Source: Hibiscus mutabilis (taxonomy: Eukaryota; Streptophyta; Magnoliopsida; Malvales; Malvaceae). From it: a stretch of DNA of 64,000 nucleotides. The stretch spans positions 27,020,750 to 27,084,749 of the forward strand of contig CM033719.1 in assembly GCA_019671005.1 (NCBI GenBank), given 5' to 3'. A model generated the notes under the pieces. The model saw only the letters and a program-made list of their open reading frames with translations, was not told the DNA's origin and ran no database searches. How positions within the stretch are numbered: the stretch's first letter is position 1; every line of letters starts with the position of its first letter. The position numbers and the translations under genes are program-made. Shown here one piece after another: positions 34,860-47,453 of the stretch.

Positions 34860-35530
34860 ACCTGCTGCTCTATACTACTTTGTTCACACTGAAGGAACCA
34901 CAGATATTGCTGTTTATGGATGGAAGTCACCCTTTTAAATCCGAACATGGCAGTCCTCGGAAAGACAGCGATGGTTGCGAGGACTACAAGCTCATCAGCT
35001 CCCTCTTCTTGTAATTGGCCTTGAAACAAGCTTGCCTAGGCCTCTTAGACCTTAGTTTCATCTCCCGATTGCAAATCCCACCATCTCTTCTCTAACCTCT
35101 CCACTGCTTCAATTTCCTTACCGTTTTACTTCTGCAACTCCGCCAATCAAACCCAGAATTAATCCCGATGGAATCATTTGCATACATTTTTAACAACCGA
35201 AAAGTACTTTCGGGGTCAGTTATAAGAGTCTGGAGGCTCATAAGCTTGTCAATGGATTCCAAGTTCCCTACATCTTCTCTTCAACAAGGTTAAGCTTGAG
35301 TTATCGGCATGTAAAATTAGTCCGAAATGACTCTCTTAGATAGCAGCATCTTGGTATTATTGTTGCATTGCATTTTTTAGCTTTCAATTGTCCATCTCCA
35401 ATCCCCATTGTTAAGTTATGGAGAGGCACCAATTGAGTGGTCTCGGTGATGGATGATATTGTTCCTCTTGGGTGACTTGAATTCAAGCAGTTAAGTCTGA
35501 AAGTGTACGTGAGTTTATCCAAATTTTAAA
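34860..35530 (-). pseudogene. Possible gene relic downstream of malate dehydrogenase
   Basis: On the minus strand 35267-35122 is a 146-base open stretch between an acceptor-like TGTAG and a donor-like ACG/GTAAGG. It encodes about 48 residues with FRLLKMYANDSIGIN in the middle. Further short open pieces lie at 34817-35029 (MFQGQLQEEGADELVVLAT) and 35301-35522, with stops and frame changes between. I do not recognise the family. It could be a decayed gene, an exon of a gene not otherwise visible, or chance. Confidence 0.3.
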
Positions 35531-37780
35531 CCGGACTAAGATACTTTGTAATTGAATTGGAATGCTAATAAAATTTTGTAGAGTTTAAGATTTAGTATCA
35601 AAGTTTAGAGATATATTTAAATTAAAAAAAGAGTTGTGTAATTTTTTTTTACGTATCCTAATTCTTATACTATTCTATAAATTGAGAAAAAGGTTTCCAA
35701 TACCAAAAAGATAAAAAGCGAGTAATCAATCTTTAATCGCAACTGGTTTAAAAGATTAAGGCTTCGTTTGGCGTCGCTGTCAAAACCCTAATTTGGGTTG
35801 AGAAGCAGCGTTTGGGGAGAAGCTGAAATTTTTAGCTTCTCCAAAAACTGCGTTTAAGATCAAAATCAGTGCAAAAGCTGAGTAACGAGGGCTAAAAGCT
35901 AGGTGTTTGACGGAGCTTTTTTAAAAGTTAGGTAGAAAAAACAATGTCAAATGGAGCCTAGATCTTGTTTAACGGTAAATTAATCAAAACAAATTTAGGT
36001 GCTTCAACGTCACTCCCTGTAATAAATAAAAAGCTTAAAATTATTGGTCACTTTTTTAGATTTAATAAAATTAAACGCGTAATGCTTAAGATATATAGAT
36101 TTTCCTCAATTATTAGTTATTATTTTGGAATCAATCATGAAGGGATTATAGTCGAGAGAAGATTTAACCTCTACCACTAACTAATTAAAAACTTTTATTC
36201 TGTAACAGTTAAATCTGCCAATTCAAATTCTACTATTAATTGTTGTAAATAGGCTCAACGTCCTCGTAATTTAAGTATATCGTCCATAACTAAAATTTCA
36301 AATCAAATCCACAAACCATAGTTCAATAAAATAAAAATTTAAGCACTTTGTATTGTTATTCCTTTGTAACTTATCAATAAAAAAGACAATTTAAAAATGA
36401 TATCATTAAATGCAACCCCTAAACTTAAGCTAAACAATCTCATAGTTCATATTGATCACCAAAATGATCCAAAAAATTAATTCAAAGAGTTGAAATGCAT
36501 TTAAAAGCTTTAGTTGTTATCCATTAGGCATCAAATTTAATATAAAATCTTAGAAATTACTTGAAATTTGTCTTGTATATTAAAGTACGTAAAATACTGA
36601 AAATAAAAGTATAACAATTTAACAAAGTCCGATGCCACCAACTGAAAATAAAATAATATAAAGAATATTTATTACTGAGAACAGGGACACGACTTCCCAC
36701 AGCATTATAATATCAATCTAGATTCAGGGAAAGAAAACCTTTAAAATGTGAATGTATGTACACGCAACAAAGACCTAACTAAATGCACAAAAACCTAATG
36801 CCAAAAGCACACCTACAATAACATGTGAAATTCAATTTCATTCTATGACCCTGTTTCATGGGATATCCACCAAACCAGTAGGTCCTATGCCAAAAGCATG
36901 TATGTAGGCATGATGACGATGATGATGAAACGATGAACTCAACAATCAACAAACAATTCATATATGCAGGCAAACCAAGAAAACATCTCATCATGCATTC
37001 ATCACACTCCAATAATTTTAGGACAGAGGAACCGGGAAACAACTTCCTTCAGGGATGTTCATAAATGGCTAAGAAAAGATGGCAGCACGGCTGGTGGAAA
37101 ACCAAACCTCAAATTTAAGAGTTTGACACTACCGACCGTAAAGGATTCGGTAAGCACGATCTGAGCTGAAAGAACCATATATATCAACCACGTTTCTAAA
37201 CTTAACCAAAAAGATCAAGACCCTAGTGCCAGGCAAAAATGGCAATCTGACCCCAAACAGTGCAACTTAGTATATACACATGGTAACAAACAGCAGCAGT
37301 TGCCGATGTGTTTAAGAGAGAAATGGAACTCTTTCATCAGTGTGCCATGAACATATGGGCAGCTAAAATGGGCATTACTTCTAACTAAATATTCTACTCC
37401 TCAGGTGAGAAAAGGCAAAACCCAAATGACGTATCACTCCCAATCATTCTTCCAAATACTCATGTAAAGACCGAACCGTCTTTCATAACTGGGCAATGAA
37501 AAAGTCAACAACAAGTTGGAAAGAACGGCAAGTGCTGTAGATAATGCATGAGTCACAAAAAATGGAGCATTCAGAGAGCACAAGACCATATTTGAAAGTG
37601 CATGTCAAGAAAGCACAAAACTCCATCGAACCAAAACATCGAACAGAGCATTTTAGGGATACATAAATAGTTGTAGATTTGTGCCAAGTTTCACAAAGGA
37701 CTGAACTATTTTAATGTTCCACCCAGACAACAATGAGGAGAACACATCCTGTAACAGAAATTTCATGCTTTGCCATAAAG
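35531..37780. other. AT-rich intergenic region and 3' flank of the RZ1 gene
   Basis: No gene is evident. It includes the small MITE at 35760-35958. From about 36680 to 37780 the sequence is less AT-rich and could contain 3'-UTR sequence of the RZ1-type gene, which is transcribed toward it, but no exon boundary can be fixed. Confidence 0.5.
35760..35958. mobile_element. Small MITE (199 bp) with GGCTTCGTTTGGC-type ends
   Basis: The left end is GGCTTCGTTTGGC; the reverse complement of the right end is GGCTCCATTTGAC. Inside are AAGCTGAAATTTTTAGCTT-type palindromic words usual for plant MITEs. Such ends suggest a PIF/Harbinger or hAT derivative. A target duplication is not clear. Confidence 0.5.
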
Positions 37781-37946
37781 CAGAAACCTGGTTCATCAGC
37801 TGCAATCAAAGTAAGCTTCTATCAGTCCATTGATCATAACAAAACTTAAATTCAAAAGGGAGAATGAACATAGCAAGCAAAAAGAAGAATGAAAGCACAT
37901 GTGCATACCACAAGCAGCCGTCTTATCCAAAACGAGGAGCTCCAGT

Positions 37947-39036
37947 TCAACGACGCTCATAGGGTCCAGAACGATCACGACTGTATCTATCACCTCCATA
38001 CCCCCCACGTCTACCTGCATCCCTGCTGCGCCCACCAAATCGATCTCCATTCCGATCAGGACCATAGCGACTACCATCACCTCCACCATAACGATCACCC
38101 CTGCTACCATACTTGCCACCCCTATCCCCATCACTAGGACACTCCCTAGCAAAGTGCCCTGGCTTCCCGCACTTAAAACACTCCCCACCATTAGATCCAC
38201 GCCCACCGTCATAACCCCGACTATGGTCACGATCACGTCCACGATCACGGCTACGTTCATCGTCATAATCTCTCCCTGACACTTGCTGAGGCTTAGCTCT
38301 ATCAACAGTTATATTCCTCCCATCCAAATCCATTCCATTCATTGCTTCAATAGCTTTTTCCATGGCTGCTTTCTCATCGAAAGAGACAAATCCAAATCCA
38401 CGAGAACGGCCAGAAATCTTGTCGACAGCAACCTGAACCAAATAAAAGTTTTCAGAAAAAATTTTGTGGAGCAGGCCAAAACAGTAAAACCTAATGCCAT
38501 AATGTATTCAAAAAATAATAAAGTTCCATAACAGTTTATCAGTTATAATGATTTAAATAAATAATTCCATTGCAATTATTAGTTTGTTCCATTAAACATA
38601 TTCCTGTTATCTAAATAATCATGCCTGTCAGGTTTTGCATAAGCATAAACTGACATCCGCATATAAAAAGAATAGTTTTCAAAAGGGAGATGGGTAACAT
38701 AGTCAGAACTCAGAAGCAAAAGGTGGAAGCATAGAAGTGAAAACAAAGACACCAAAAAACCAATAAAGTAATGAAAACCACAACCCTGTGTAAAAGTAAG
38801 GACAAAGAAAATATGTTTTGACCAAGAATCAATTCGATGATGATAATCAGATTCAGCGAACTCAAGTTTTAAAAAAATGAATAACAGAAATGATGTCACG
38901 AAGAGAGAGTTTCACGATTCATTGCCTTAGCCTCAATAACATTTCCAAACTTTTCAAATGCATCCTTTAGGCCCCTATCTGATGTCGACCATGAAAGGTT
39001 ACCGATAAAACAGCGGTATTCTACGTCTTCTGCCAT
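37947..39036 (-). CDS. RZ1: Glycine-rich RNA-binding protein of the RZ1 family (RRM plus CCHC zinc knuckle)
   Basis: Two coding exons, 39036-38926 and 38432-37947, give 198 residues. RZ1 proteins are nuclear RNA-binding proteins linked to splicing and cold response. The RRM has RNP2 as CFIGNL (9-14) and RNP1 as RGFGFVSF (48-55) and is split by the intron after EAK (residue 37). A C-x2-C-x4-H-x4-C knuckle is at C122, C125, H130, C135 within a Gly/Arg/Asp/Ser-rich tail. The first exon is exactly 37 codons, so the intron is phase 0. The tail is shorter than in the long RZ1 forms. The start fits the family's MxEDxEYRCFIG opening. A 5'-UTR exon near 39868-39950 is likely, with a donor at GGTACGC and an acceptor just before the ATG. 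Confidence 0.93.
38433..38925 (-). other. Intron of the RZ1 gene with apparent GC-AG boundaries
   Basis: The protein frame requires the first exon to end GAGGCTAAG, which is followed by GCAATG rather than GT. The acceptor is TTTGGTTCAG. No GT close by would keep the conserved EAK-VAVDK junction in frame. GC-AG introns are a known minor class with a strong exonic AG, as here. Confidence 0.75.
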
Positions 39037-39960
39037 ACTGTGAGCTGCATTTTTTTCAAGCAAAGGAATATCAATACAAAATCATCCAGTAGCATAAGTG
39101 AAACAAATTTGAGATATCTTCTTGAAATTAACATGCCATCACGAAATCAGTATTGAGAAATGGAGGAGGAAACATTCTAAATAAATGTAATGATCAAGCA
39201 AAGTAATTTCAAAGTGTGAAAATCAAAGATAAAAGTAAATTATGCCTCATAAACTTCTATGACCACAATTATAAATACCACACCAAACAGTCGGAAATCA
39301 CTTGCGAGAATTAATAAGGGTCCAAACTCCAAGGTACCAAATTTTTGGTAACAAAAGAAATCAAATGCCTGGCTACTGCATATAATAAAACCACTTCATT
39401 GCATTCACTTAAATAAGTTCAATACAGAAAACGTTAGGCACCGCAAAGCAGCAAAAATAGAAAGTACCCCATTTTTTTATCATCAATACTGCCATCCCGA
39501 TTCTTTGTATAATCTCGATCAAACCCTAAATGAGCAGTATTGTTGTATACAAAATAATACATTCAAATTCGAAGTTTGACTATCCCACTCAGGGTTTTCG
39601 GCAAAACCCTAAAAAAGTCCGTCTACGATCGAATATAATTCAAGAATTCACTTAAAAAATCAGATAATTACAAAACTCAGAATCTGCTAACGGAGTGGAA
39701 CACAGCATATAGAAACAGAAAGCGTTATAAAGCAATTCAACAACAGTTCAGATCTGAAGCCAATAAGAAATTAAGTAAAATCTAATAAAAAACGAACAAA
39801 CAATTATAAGATTGCAGAAAAGATAAAGATTTAATGAAAACATTAAGGATTGAGAAGATTGGCGTACCAAAGGCGAAGGAAAAGTAAAGTTTAAAGGATT
39901 TTTTAGGGGCTTTGTTTCGTAGGAACCCTAAAAAATAAACCGTAGGGGAGAGGAGCAAAT
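39037..39960 (-). other. 5' UTR, leader intron and promoter side of the RZ1 gene
   Basis: The minus strand has a leader exon at about 39868-39950 that ends before GTACGCC, an AT-rich intron of about 800 bases, and a T-rich acceptor region ending GCAG at 39045, nine bases before the start codon. The boundaries are inferred from splice signals only. Confidence 0.5.
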
Positions 39961-40496
39961 AAAGGGATAGTAGCCAGAGGTACGGGCTCACGGGCATTTC
40001 ATCCTACCCGACCCGATTGTATAGGTTTTAAAAAAAATTGAATTCGGTCGAGTTTTTATTAAGAGTGAGGTCGGATCTAATTCAGCTTTAGGGCCCGACT
40101 TGGGTAATAGTGTAATTTCTCATATATTTTTTAGTAATATTTTGTAATAATGTACCTCTTTATATTTGTTTACAATTAGGTCCTTAAAATTATTTTTTAT
40201 AATTGAGTCCTAAAATTATTTTTTACAATTAGGTCCTTCAAATTTGAATTCTTTTCGAGTCTAGTTTGGGTTGAGATATATAATTTTTGGGTCAAATCGA
40301 TTTTTTCTTTTAAAATAGAATGTGATTCGAGTTTAATATAATTATTTTTTGGTTGACTAAAAATCTGACCCGACTGTGCCTGTCCCAAGACTCAATAGTG
40401 GAAGCGACACTTCTACGCGATGTTTTTAACGGTTTAACCTTAAAACTGGTTTCACTCAGCCTTAATATTTGTTATAAAATGGATTAATAAAATATC
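39961..40496. other. Intergenic region upstream of RZ1
   Basis: AT-rich, with repeated TTTACAATTAGGTCCT phrases at about 40168 and 40226 and CCCGAC words near 40010, 40090 and 40370 that look like degraded repeat ends. No gene is seen. Confidence 0.45.
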
Positions 40497-40717
40497 GGGT
40501 AAAATATCTATTTGGTATCTCACATATTTTATATTTTTGTTTTGGCTTATTATAAGAGAGATTAAAAAATATTATATTAATATTGTTAATTTTTAATGAC
40601 AATGTACTAAAATAGAAAAGAAAATGTAAGATTAAGTATTATTTTGTCAAAAATAATATTTATGTGACCAAAACAAAAACACGAGAATAAGTGAGATATC
40701 AAATAAATAGTTTACCC
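40497..40717. mobile_element. MITE (221 bp) with GGGTAAA ends and a 9 bp target duplication
   Basis: The ends GGGTAAAATATCTATTTGG and the reverse complement of AAATAAATAGTTTACCC are inverted repeats. The flanks TAAAATATC (40488-40496) and TAAAATATT (40718-40726) form a 9 bp duplication with one difference, a length typical of Mutator-like elements. Confidence 0.7.
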
Positions 40718-40797
40718 TAAAATATTTGATGCCTAAATTTTAAAAAATTATTAGATGAATCCGGCTCACCACATTATCCTTGTTCCTAGCCAATAAG

Positions 40798-41316
40798 GGT
40801 GTAAATGAACCGATCTTGAACGAACAAGACTATGTTCTTGTTCGTTTATTTATTTTTAAAGGTGTCCATGTTCGGTTAGTGCTCGTTTAAATTTTTAATA
40901 TTGTGTTTGTGTTTGTTTATTTATTTTTGAAGGTGTTCGTGCTCGTTTGTTTAGTGTTCACGAACGTGTTCGTTTAAGTGTTCGCGGACATGTTCATTTA
41001 AGTGTTCGCAAATGTGTTCGTTTATTCATTCGCGAACATGTTCGTTTATTTGTTAAGAAATGATAACTAAATTAACGATAAATAAATAAAACAAAAACAA
41101 CAAAATAAAATTTATATTTCAACATGAACTTATATAACATCCAAAGCAACAACAAAAAGTAGTATTTAGATACATCCACAAGCATTTTCATCCTATAAAT
41201 GAGCTTGTTCGTGAACATAAACGAACATAAAAATTTTGTTCATACTTGTTTATTTAGCTTAATAAACGGACGTTATACGGACGGTTTGTTGAACACTCTG
41301 TTCATTTACACTCCCG
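40798..41316. mobile_element. MITE (519 bp) rich in TGTTCG words, 9 bp target duplication
   Basis: The ends GGTGTAAATGAACC and GTTCATTTACACTCCC are inverted repeats. The interior repeats TGTTCGTTTA and GTTCGCGAAC, which makes it self-complementary. The flanks GCCAATAAG (40789-40797) and GCGAATAAG (41317-41325) are a 9 bp duplication with one difference. It is related to the element at 51930-52434. Confidence 0.72.
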
Positions 41317-41325
41317 GCGAATAAG

Positions 41326-42418
41326 ATCCACCATCTTATTTTTTTTAGGTGAATCTTCACCTCTTTCCTACATGTAAATAATGATTGAGTAGTTATTTTA
41401 AGATTGATGGATCTTATTAGCTAGGATCACGAATAATATGATGAACCGGGTCCATTTAATAATTCCTCATAAATTTAAGACTTATTTCTAATTCGATACA
41501 TGATATTTTTATACTCAATATGACACCAAATTTAGTGTATGTTACACATATCATCACAAAAATATTAAGATTGATATTTTTAACCGATAGTTAATTAAAA
41601 CATGACACGTGAATTAAAAATCTAACATATATTACAGAAGAAGCAAATCCGTCTTATGCACACTTGTAGACTAAGCTGCTTGAATTCAGATCATTTGAAT
41701 AAAATATGTCACCTTTTACCATTGAGACTACCCTACCCTATGAGTTTAATTTCAAACCGATAATTTAAAAACAAATCTTCTGTTAATGACTGAATCAAGT
41801 TTTTTTTATAATATATATTTATTGATGAAATTTTTTATAATATATTAATTAACAAAATTGAACTTAATTTTAGTTAATTAATTAATTTGATTAAAACCAA
41901 GAAATGATTTCTGTAAACAGCAAGACACTAAAAATCTGAAACTCCGGCCTAATAAATATCATGTTCGTAAGTATAACAAATCCATCAACATATATGTGTC
42001 CCCTTAAATTATTGATTAAGTCCCATGAGCTATTAATATCAATGAACGATGAGTTTAGCTACCTACCATCAAAAAAGCAAAGAAATCTACCCAATACCCT
42101 CGTTTTCTTATCCAAAATTCCTTATTATATTATCACATTAGTATGGTCTCAACCAATAAAAATACTTCAATTCATTAATAATGAAGTGGATAGTTTTTAT
42201 TGGTTGAGACCATAAATGATATGGTGAGTTAAATCTATAATATAATTTATCAAATCACCCAATTCTCGTCCTATGATTTTTTATAATTTATTACTTGAAT
42301 TTTAATTTGGTTGGTACCTTTTAAAGGTCATAAATCCGAGTACATTTAAATGTAATTGTCTTTGATATAAGAATTTGAGAAATACATATATAATCAGGGA
42401 TAAAAATCAAGATGAAAC
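41326..42418. other. AT-rich intergenic region
   Basis: No gene is seen. The only structured piece is the palindrome at 42142-42214. Confidence 0.5.
42142..42214. repeat. 73-base near-perfect palindrome
   Basis: TATGGTCTCAACCAATAAAA on the left is mirrored by TTTTATTGGTTGAGACCATA on the right, with arms of about 36 bases and almost no loop. It could be a tiny MITE or foldback remnant. Confidence 0.85.
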
Positions 42419-42522
42419 TATAGGGAACAAGTTTTTTTAGATCAATGTATGTATGATTTTTATTGAAGGGGAAAAATCATACAATATATTATCAAGAGCC
42501 TCATTAAAAACTTTCTTAAAAC

Positions 42523-43249
42523 CTAAATGGAGAAAAAAAGTACCTCTGATAATAATAGAGAATAAAACACGAATAGCAAACAACGCCATGCACGGCAAAA
42601 ATCACCAAAACACAGCATCGCAGCACCAACCATGTTCAAAACGTCCACCTCCCACCTGCACCACCAAATCACACACCACCAAGTCCATAGTAAAATCCCT
42701 ACCACCATCGGCCGCATAAAACAATAATCTTCATGACAACAGTAAATAAAAATGACTCGAAACCATGAATTTTGATCAACGCCCCCCTTTGACAACGCAT
42801 TTGTCATGCCATTCGTCTCCCGAAACACATGATGAAAGCACACACATGACAAACGACGACAAGGCTCATCTATCTGAACAAAAAAACGTATAATCTCCAT
42901 GAACGACACGACATATTCAACACACAACCTACGACAACCTGCGAGTCAGAATCAATTATAATCGACAAACTAGAAATCCAATTAGAACCCAAAACCATAT
43001 CCAATGCATAAGCAATCGCCCGCAATTCCGTGACATTTGAATCTATCACCATAAAAGACCTGAAAATAGAGCCAACACTGTACCCTCAGCATCGCGTAAC
43101 ACCCCACCACATCCAGCTGGCCCCGGTTTGTCTCGTGCGAATCTATCGACGTTAAATTTTAGAGATCCAGCCAAAGGCAGCTGCCACACAATACCACCGC
43201 ACACCTTTCGGGGCACACCATACACAAACGTGGACAATCTCACCAACAT
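42523..43249 (-). pseudogene. LINE RNase H domain
   Basis: LKFNVDRFARDKPGPAG with GGVLRD, then the Glu in NVTELRAIAYAL, the Asp in IIDSDSQVVV and a closing NGMTNALSKGG match the plant reverse-transcriptase-like RNase H family at the end of plant L1 ORF2. The Asp-Glu-Asp residues are retained, although the reading frame changes near 43050 and 42900. Confidence 0.82.
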
Positions 43250-44539
43250 GACTCAAGAATAGTAACATATGGGGATACTTTCACCGATACATCGTCCGTA
43301 ACTTAATTATGAAAAATATCTCTCCCACCTCCAAGCGTTTTTTTATTAAAAATGAGTTCATTTCGCGCAAGCCATACCGACCAAAGAACCGCAACACAAC
43401 CCGCCAACCACCACCTTCGAACCAAACCTGTAAAGCAGTCATAGAGATATTGCCAAAGCATATCAGCCAGGGAACGAGGCCTGACAAACGAGAAGTCCCA
43501 CCATTGGCAAAAATTCGACCATATCTTCTATATCATATGACAAGAATACAAAATATGGTTCACTTCATCTTCTCTAATTGCAACACACACAAGCACTAGC
43601 AACCTCATCCAACACAATCCCTCAATCTCTCACATGCATAACGTCGAAAAATGTTTGAGACGAACAAATCATAAAAAACATTGTACCTTTGGCGGAATGT
43701 CCACCTTCCAAACTAAAAATGCATCCAAAGTATCACTTGAAAGGTTAAATATTAACATCAACCGAGTTAGCCCTCGAATAAAAACTCACCATTTATGCTC
43801 GGGCACCATACAAACTTATCCTCCTGTCCCCCACACACAGGACTGTTGCACACCATGTCCCGTATTTTGCACAGTTGTTGTTCCTCAAATGCACGCAACT
43901 CTCGGCCAAAGAACCCCTACCATTCATCATGCTCTCAAACACCCTCCCTAGTATAGTTAACAGCCCAAGCCAACTTAACAATCGCCACCCAATACAACCT
44001 TGGAAACAACTTACATAACGGCTCTGACGAGCACCAAGTATCATGCCAGAACAACACCCTCGAACCATCTCCCACTATCCATCAAAAACTACTCAACTCC
44101 ATAAAATTCCTCACCCTATCATCTTTCTGAACCTCAACAATCTTCTGCCAAATGGCTGACATATTGTGTTTGCCGCGCTGATTGAAACGCCATTGCATTC
44201 TTTGTTCCTCATACTTAGCGATAATCAAAGATTATCAAAGAGAATTCGGCTCCTGTACATATTGCCAAGCCCATTTAGATAATAAAGCCAAGTTACGGTA
44301 AGTCAAATTGACGACTCCCAAACCACCAGAATTATTAAGGTCAACACACCAAAGACCAATTCACACGGCTCATCTTTCTTCTAATATCTGAATCACCCCA
44401 CAAGAATATACGACGAATACGATCAATCTTTGCAATAATTCCCTTAGGAACAGCAAACACGCCCATGTAATACAATGGTAAGGAAGACAGTATAGAATTG
44501 ACCAATAACAATTGCGCAGTAAAAGAAAAAGACCCATAC

Positions 44540-45430
44540 TTCTACCCCACAAGACGTGTTAGGAAGCGTTGCAGTACCTGTTCCCACACCGCCAAGCATC
44601 GCAGATTAACTCCAATTGGAAATCCAAGATATTTGAATGGTAAGTCACCCATCTCATATCCTAAAACCTCAGCCATTGCGGTGGTTACTTCACCTTCAAT
44701 CCGTATAGCATATAAACACAACTTCAAAAAATTAATCTAAAGCACAGAACAATACTAAAAATATGTGAACACTCTCTTAACATTTTGTTCTTCAGCCACC
44801 TCTACATGAAAAAATAGCTAAGTATCATCCGCAAATTGTAAATGAGTCAAAACAAAATTTGGAACAACTAATATACCTTTAATTATGCCATTCTTTACTG
44901 CCTTAACCAGAAATTGATGAAGAGCTTCCACGACTACCATAAACACCAACAGGGACAAAGGGTCCCCCTGTCAGACGCCACGTTGCATCCCAAACTCTCG
45001 TGTCACATTTTCATTTAACAATATAGACAAACGGGCTATCCGAAAGCATATTCTCATCCATTTTCGCCAACGATCGCCACATCTAATTTGACTAAAAAGA
45101 TGATCAATGAATGACCAATTAACGCAATCATAAGCTTTGGCGAAATTAATTTTTAACAACACCATTCCCTCACCATTTTTTTTCGTTGCAACGGATGCAC
45201 AACTTCATTCACTAACAAAATTCCATCCGCAATTTGTCTCCCACGAACAAATGCAGATTGAGTATCACTAATTATCTTCCCTAAGACCTCCTGAAAGTGC
45301 GCGGCAAGCACCTTTGCAACTATCTTATAGATTGAATTTAGCAATCATATAGGCCTAAAGTCACCAATTTCCCAAGTCTGCTCTTTCTTGGGGATAAAAA
45401 CCAAAAAACTTGAATTAATTCCCCTTGGCA
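44540..45430 (-). pseudogene. LINE reverse transcriptase domain
   Basis: Motifs in order on the minus strand are WEIGDFRPI (about 45365), SIYKIVAKVLA, SAFVRGRQIADGILL, LLKINFAKAYDCVNW (with the first catalytic Asp replaced by Asn), and a QFADDT box encoded at about 44825-44840, then LPFKYLGFPIG. The frame is broken several times, including a stop right after the FADD box. The LINE-typical zinc-finger connector follows toward 43300. Confidence 0.87.
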
Positions 45431-45999
45431 ACACCCCCGACTCAAAGAATTCATAGAATAAACGCATCAAATCTCCTTTAACAAACGACCAACCCTTCTT
45501 GTAAAACTCGAAGCTAAAGCCATCCGGTCTAGGAGCTTTCGAACCATCGCTACTCCATATAGCTTTACGAACCTCTACCTCCGTAAATGGTGCTTCTAAT
45601 ACCAGATTATGATCTGCTGTTAATGTTCCAAAACCCCCTCAATCTCACACAAACCAGTAACCTTTCTTTATGAAAAATGCTTACAAAATACGAATATATA
45701 CATGATGTTTCAATTTATTTGGATCCGTAGTCCATCTTTCTTTTAAACACAAACCCCGAATATGATTTCTCATACATAAATCTTTGCTGTGTGCTAAAAA
45801 TAACTTGTATTGTGATCCCCCACTTTTAACCAAAGAGCTCGCGACTTTTGTCACCAATTTGATTCTCTATATTGACATAGTCTCCATAACACCCTATGCA
45901 ACCGGCGTCACTCCATATTGTCCTCTTCTGAACCACCCTCCTGTTTCACACGATCATCTAAATTTTTAATTAATAATGTTGTTGCCTTGATGCTATGAT

Positions 46000-46830
46000 C
46001 AACATTGCCAATCACTGTTTTATTCTACTTGCGCAAGAACTTTCGCAACTCACGCAACTTGTGCACAATATTATTACCCTCATCCAGCTCCTCACCGTGG
46101 GAAATTCTAGTTCATTCAGCTGCCATGGTACTCACATGTTCCTTCCGTTCAAGCCAACAGTTTAAAAAACGGAAAGAGCGAGGTCCCCACTCCCCCTACG
46201 TTCGCAAGCACCAATGGTGTATGGTCCAAAAGGCCTTGCAGCAATGTAACGTTGCTGCAATTTAGGGAATTTCTTAATCCAATCACCCGTTGTCAAGAAT
46301 CGGTCTAACCTGCTACATTTATTCTCAGATCCAAACCATGTGAACCTTCGCCCCATCAACAAAACATCAATCAAACCCACACCTTCCACAAACTCATCAA
46401 AATTTGACATCCCTCGCGGCTGTCCTACATATCCCCTCCTTTCGCTCATCAGTCTCACTATATTAAAATCTCCCCTATACACCATGGACTTTAATTCACC
46501 CTCACGATATTGCTAATCATCCCCCATAATACAATCTGCTCGTCCAATACACAAGGTGCATGCACACTAAGCATACCACAAGCCCACAAATCATTCTCCC
46601 ATACTCCATGTATAGCAATAAAACTTCTCTAAATCCATGAAGCCTCCAAAAAAAAATCGTGATGCTTTCCATATGATTGCAATCCCACCCGAAAGACCAA
46701 TAGAAGAAGAAAAAATAAATTCAAAATTATCAGACGGCCATACCTTACAAATTACCCGTGGCGTGATATCTTCTAATTTAGTCTCTTGAATAAAGACCAT
46801 ATCGTATTTGTACTGCCGTAACAAATATTT
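46000..46830 (-). pseudogene. LINE apurinic/apyrimidinic endonuclease domain
   Basis: The minus strand shows MVFIQETKLE at 46740-46800, SGGIAIIWKAS, then GDFNIVRLMSERRG and RFTWFGSENKCSRLDRFL at 46290-46470, and a PRSFRF-type block further on. These are the catalytic and structural blocks of the endonuclease that nicks the target for target-primed reverse transcription. Stops separate the blocks. Confidence 0.85.
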
Positions 46831-47453
46831 AACTGCTTTTCGCTTAGCCTACTATCCTAAACCCCTTACGTTCCAAGATAGCACCCACATCACGACACCT
46901 ACACCTACAACCCGTGCTCCCTTGCTTCGATTAAACATGCGATATCTTTAATAACCTCATGTTCATTACCCACGATTTTTGCTCCAATCAAGCCTCCCAA
47001 CTTCACTGTCTCCTTTGCCTCTTGAATAAAAATTTGTTCTCGTGTACTAGGATCTGATTCTGTTGAAGAGCCACTCGACACCCCTTCATAGCAATCATGT
47101 GATCCACGATTCCTCCTCCAATTTTTATTTTTTGGCTTTCAGTTCCCTTGGCGTCACAGACTTTAATAGCATCTTAGAAAAATTTCTAGTGTTATTAATT
47201 TTATCCTGTTGGTTTATGCCTACTTGCTCAACTTCACATGACCCAAATAATGTCTCATTCATTGAAACCTGGCCCATAGGGCAATCAACTAAATTAAACG
47301 CAGTAGCATCAAAAGGGATCAGATCTCTCATACTTGCAATATCATCCCTTTCTATCATCTCGATCTCCTCATCACTAACCCTATCATTGGTACCGTAGGC
47401 AACTCAAAAACCCATGTATCCTCTCGATAATTTGCATCCTATGACAAATTCTT

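Noticed and set aside
36779..37164. Small frames between the two host genes
   Set aside because: Short, overlapping on both strands, and without family resemblance.
37796..38305. Val/Met-rich and Ser/Thr/Ile-rich frames overlapping the RZ1 exon
   Set aside because: They are other-frame shadows of the Gly/Arg/Asp-rich coding exon.
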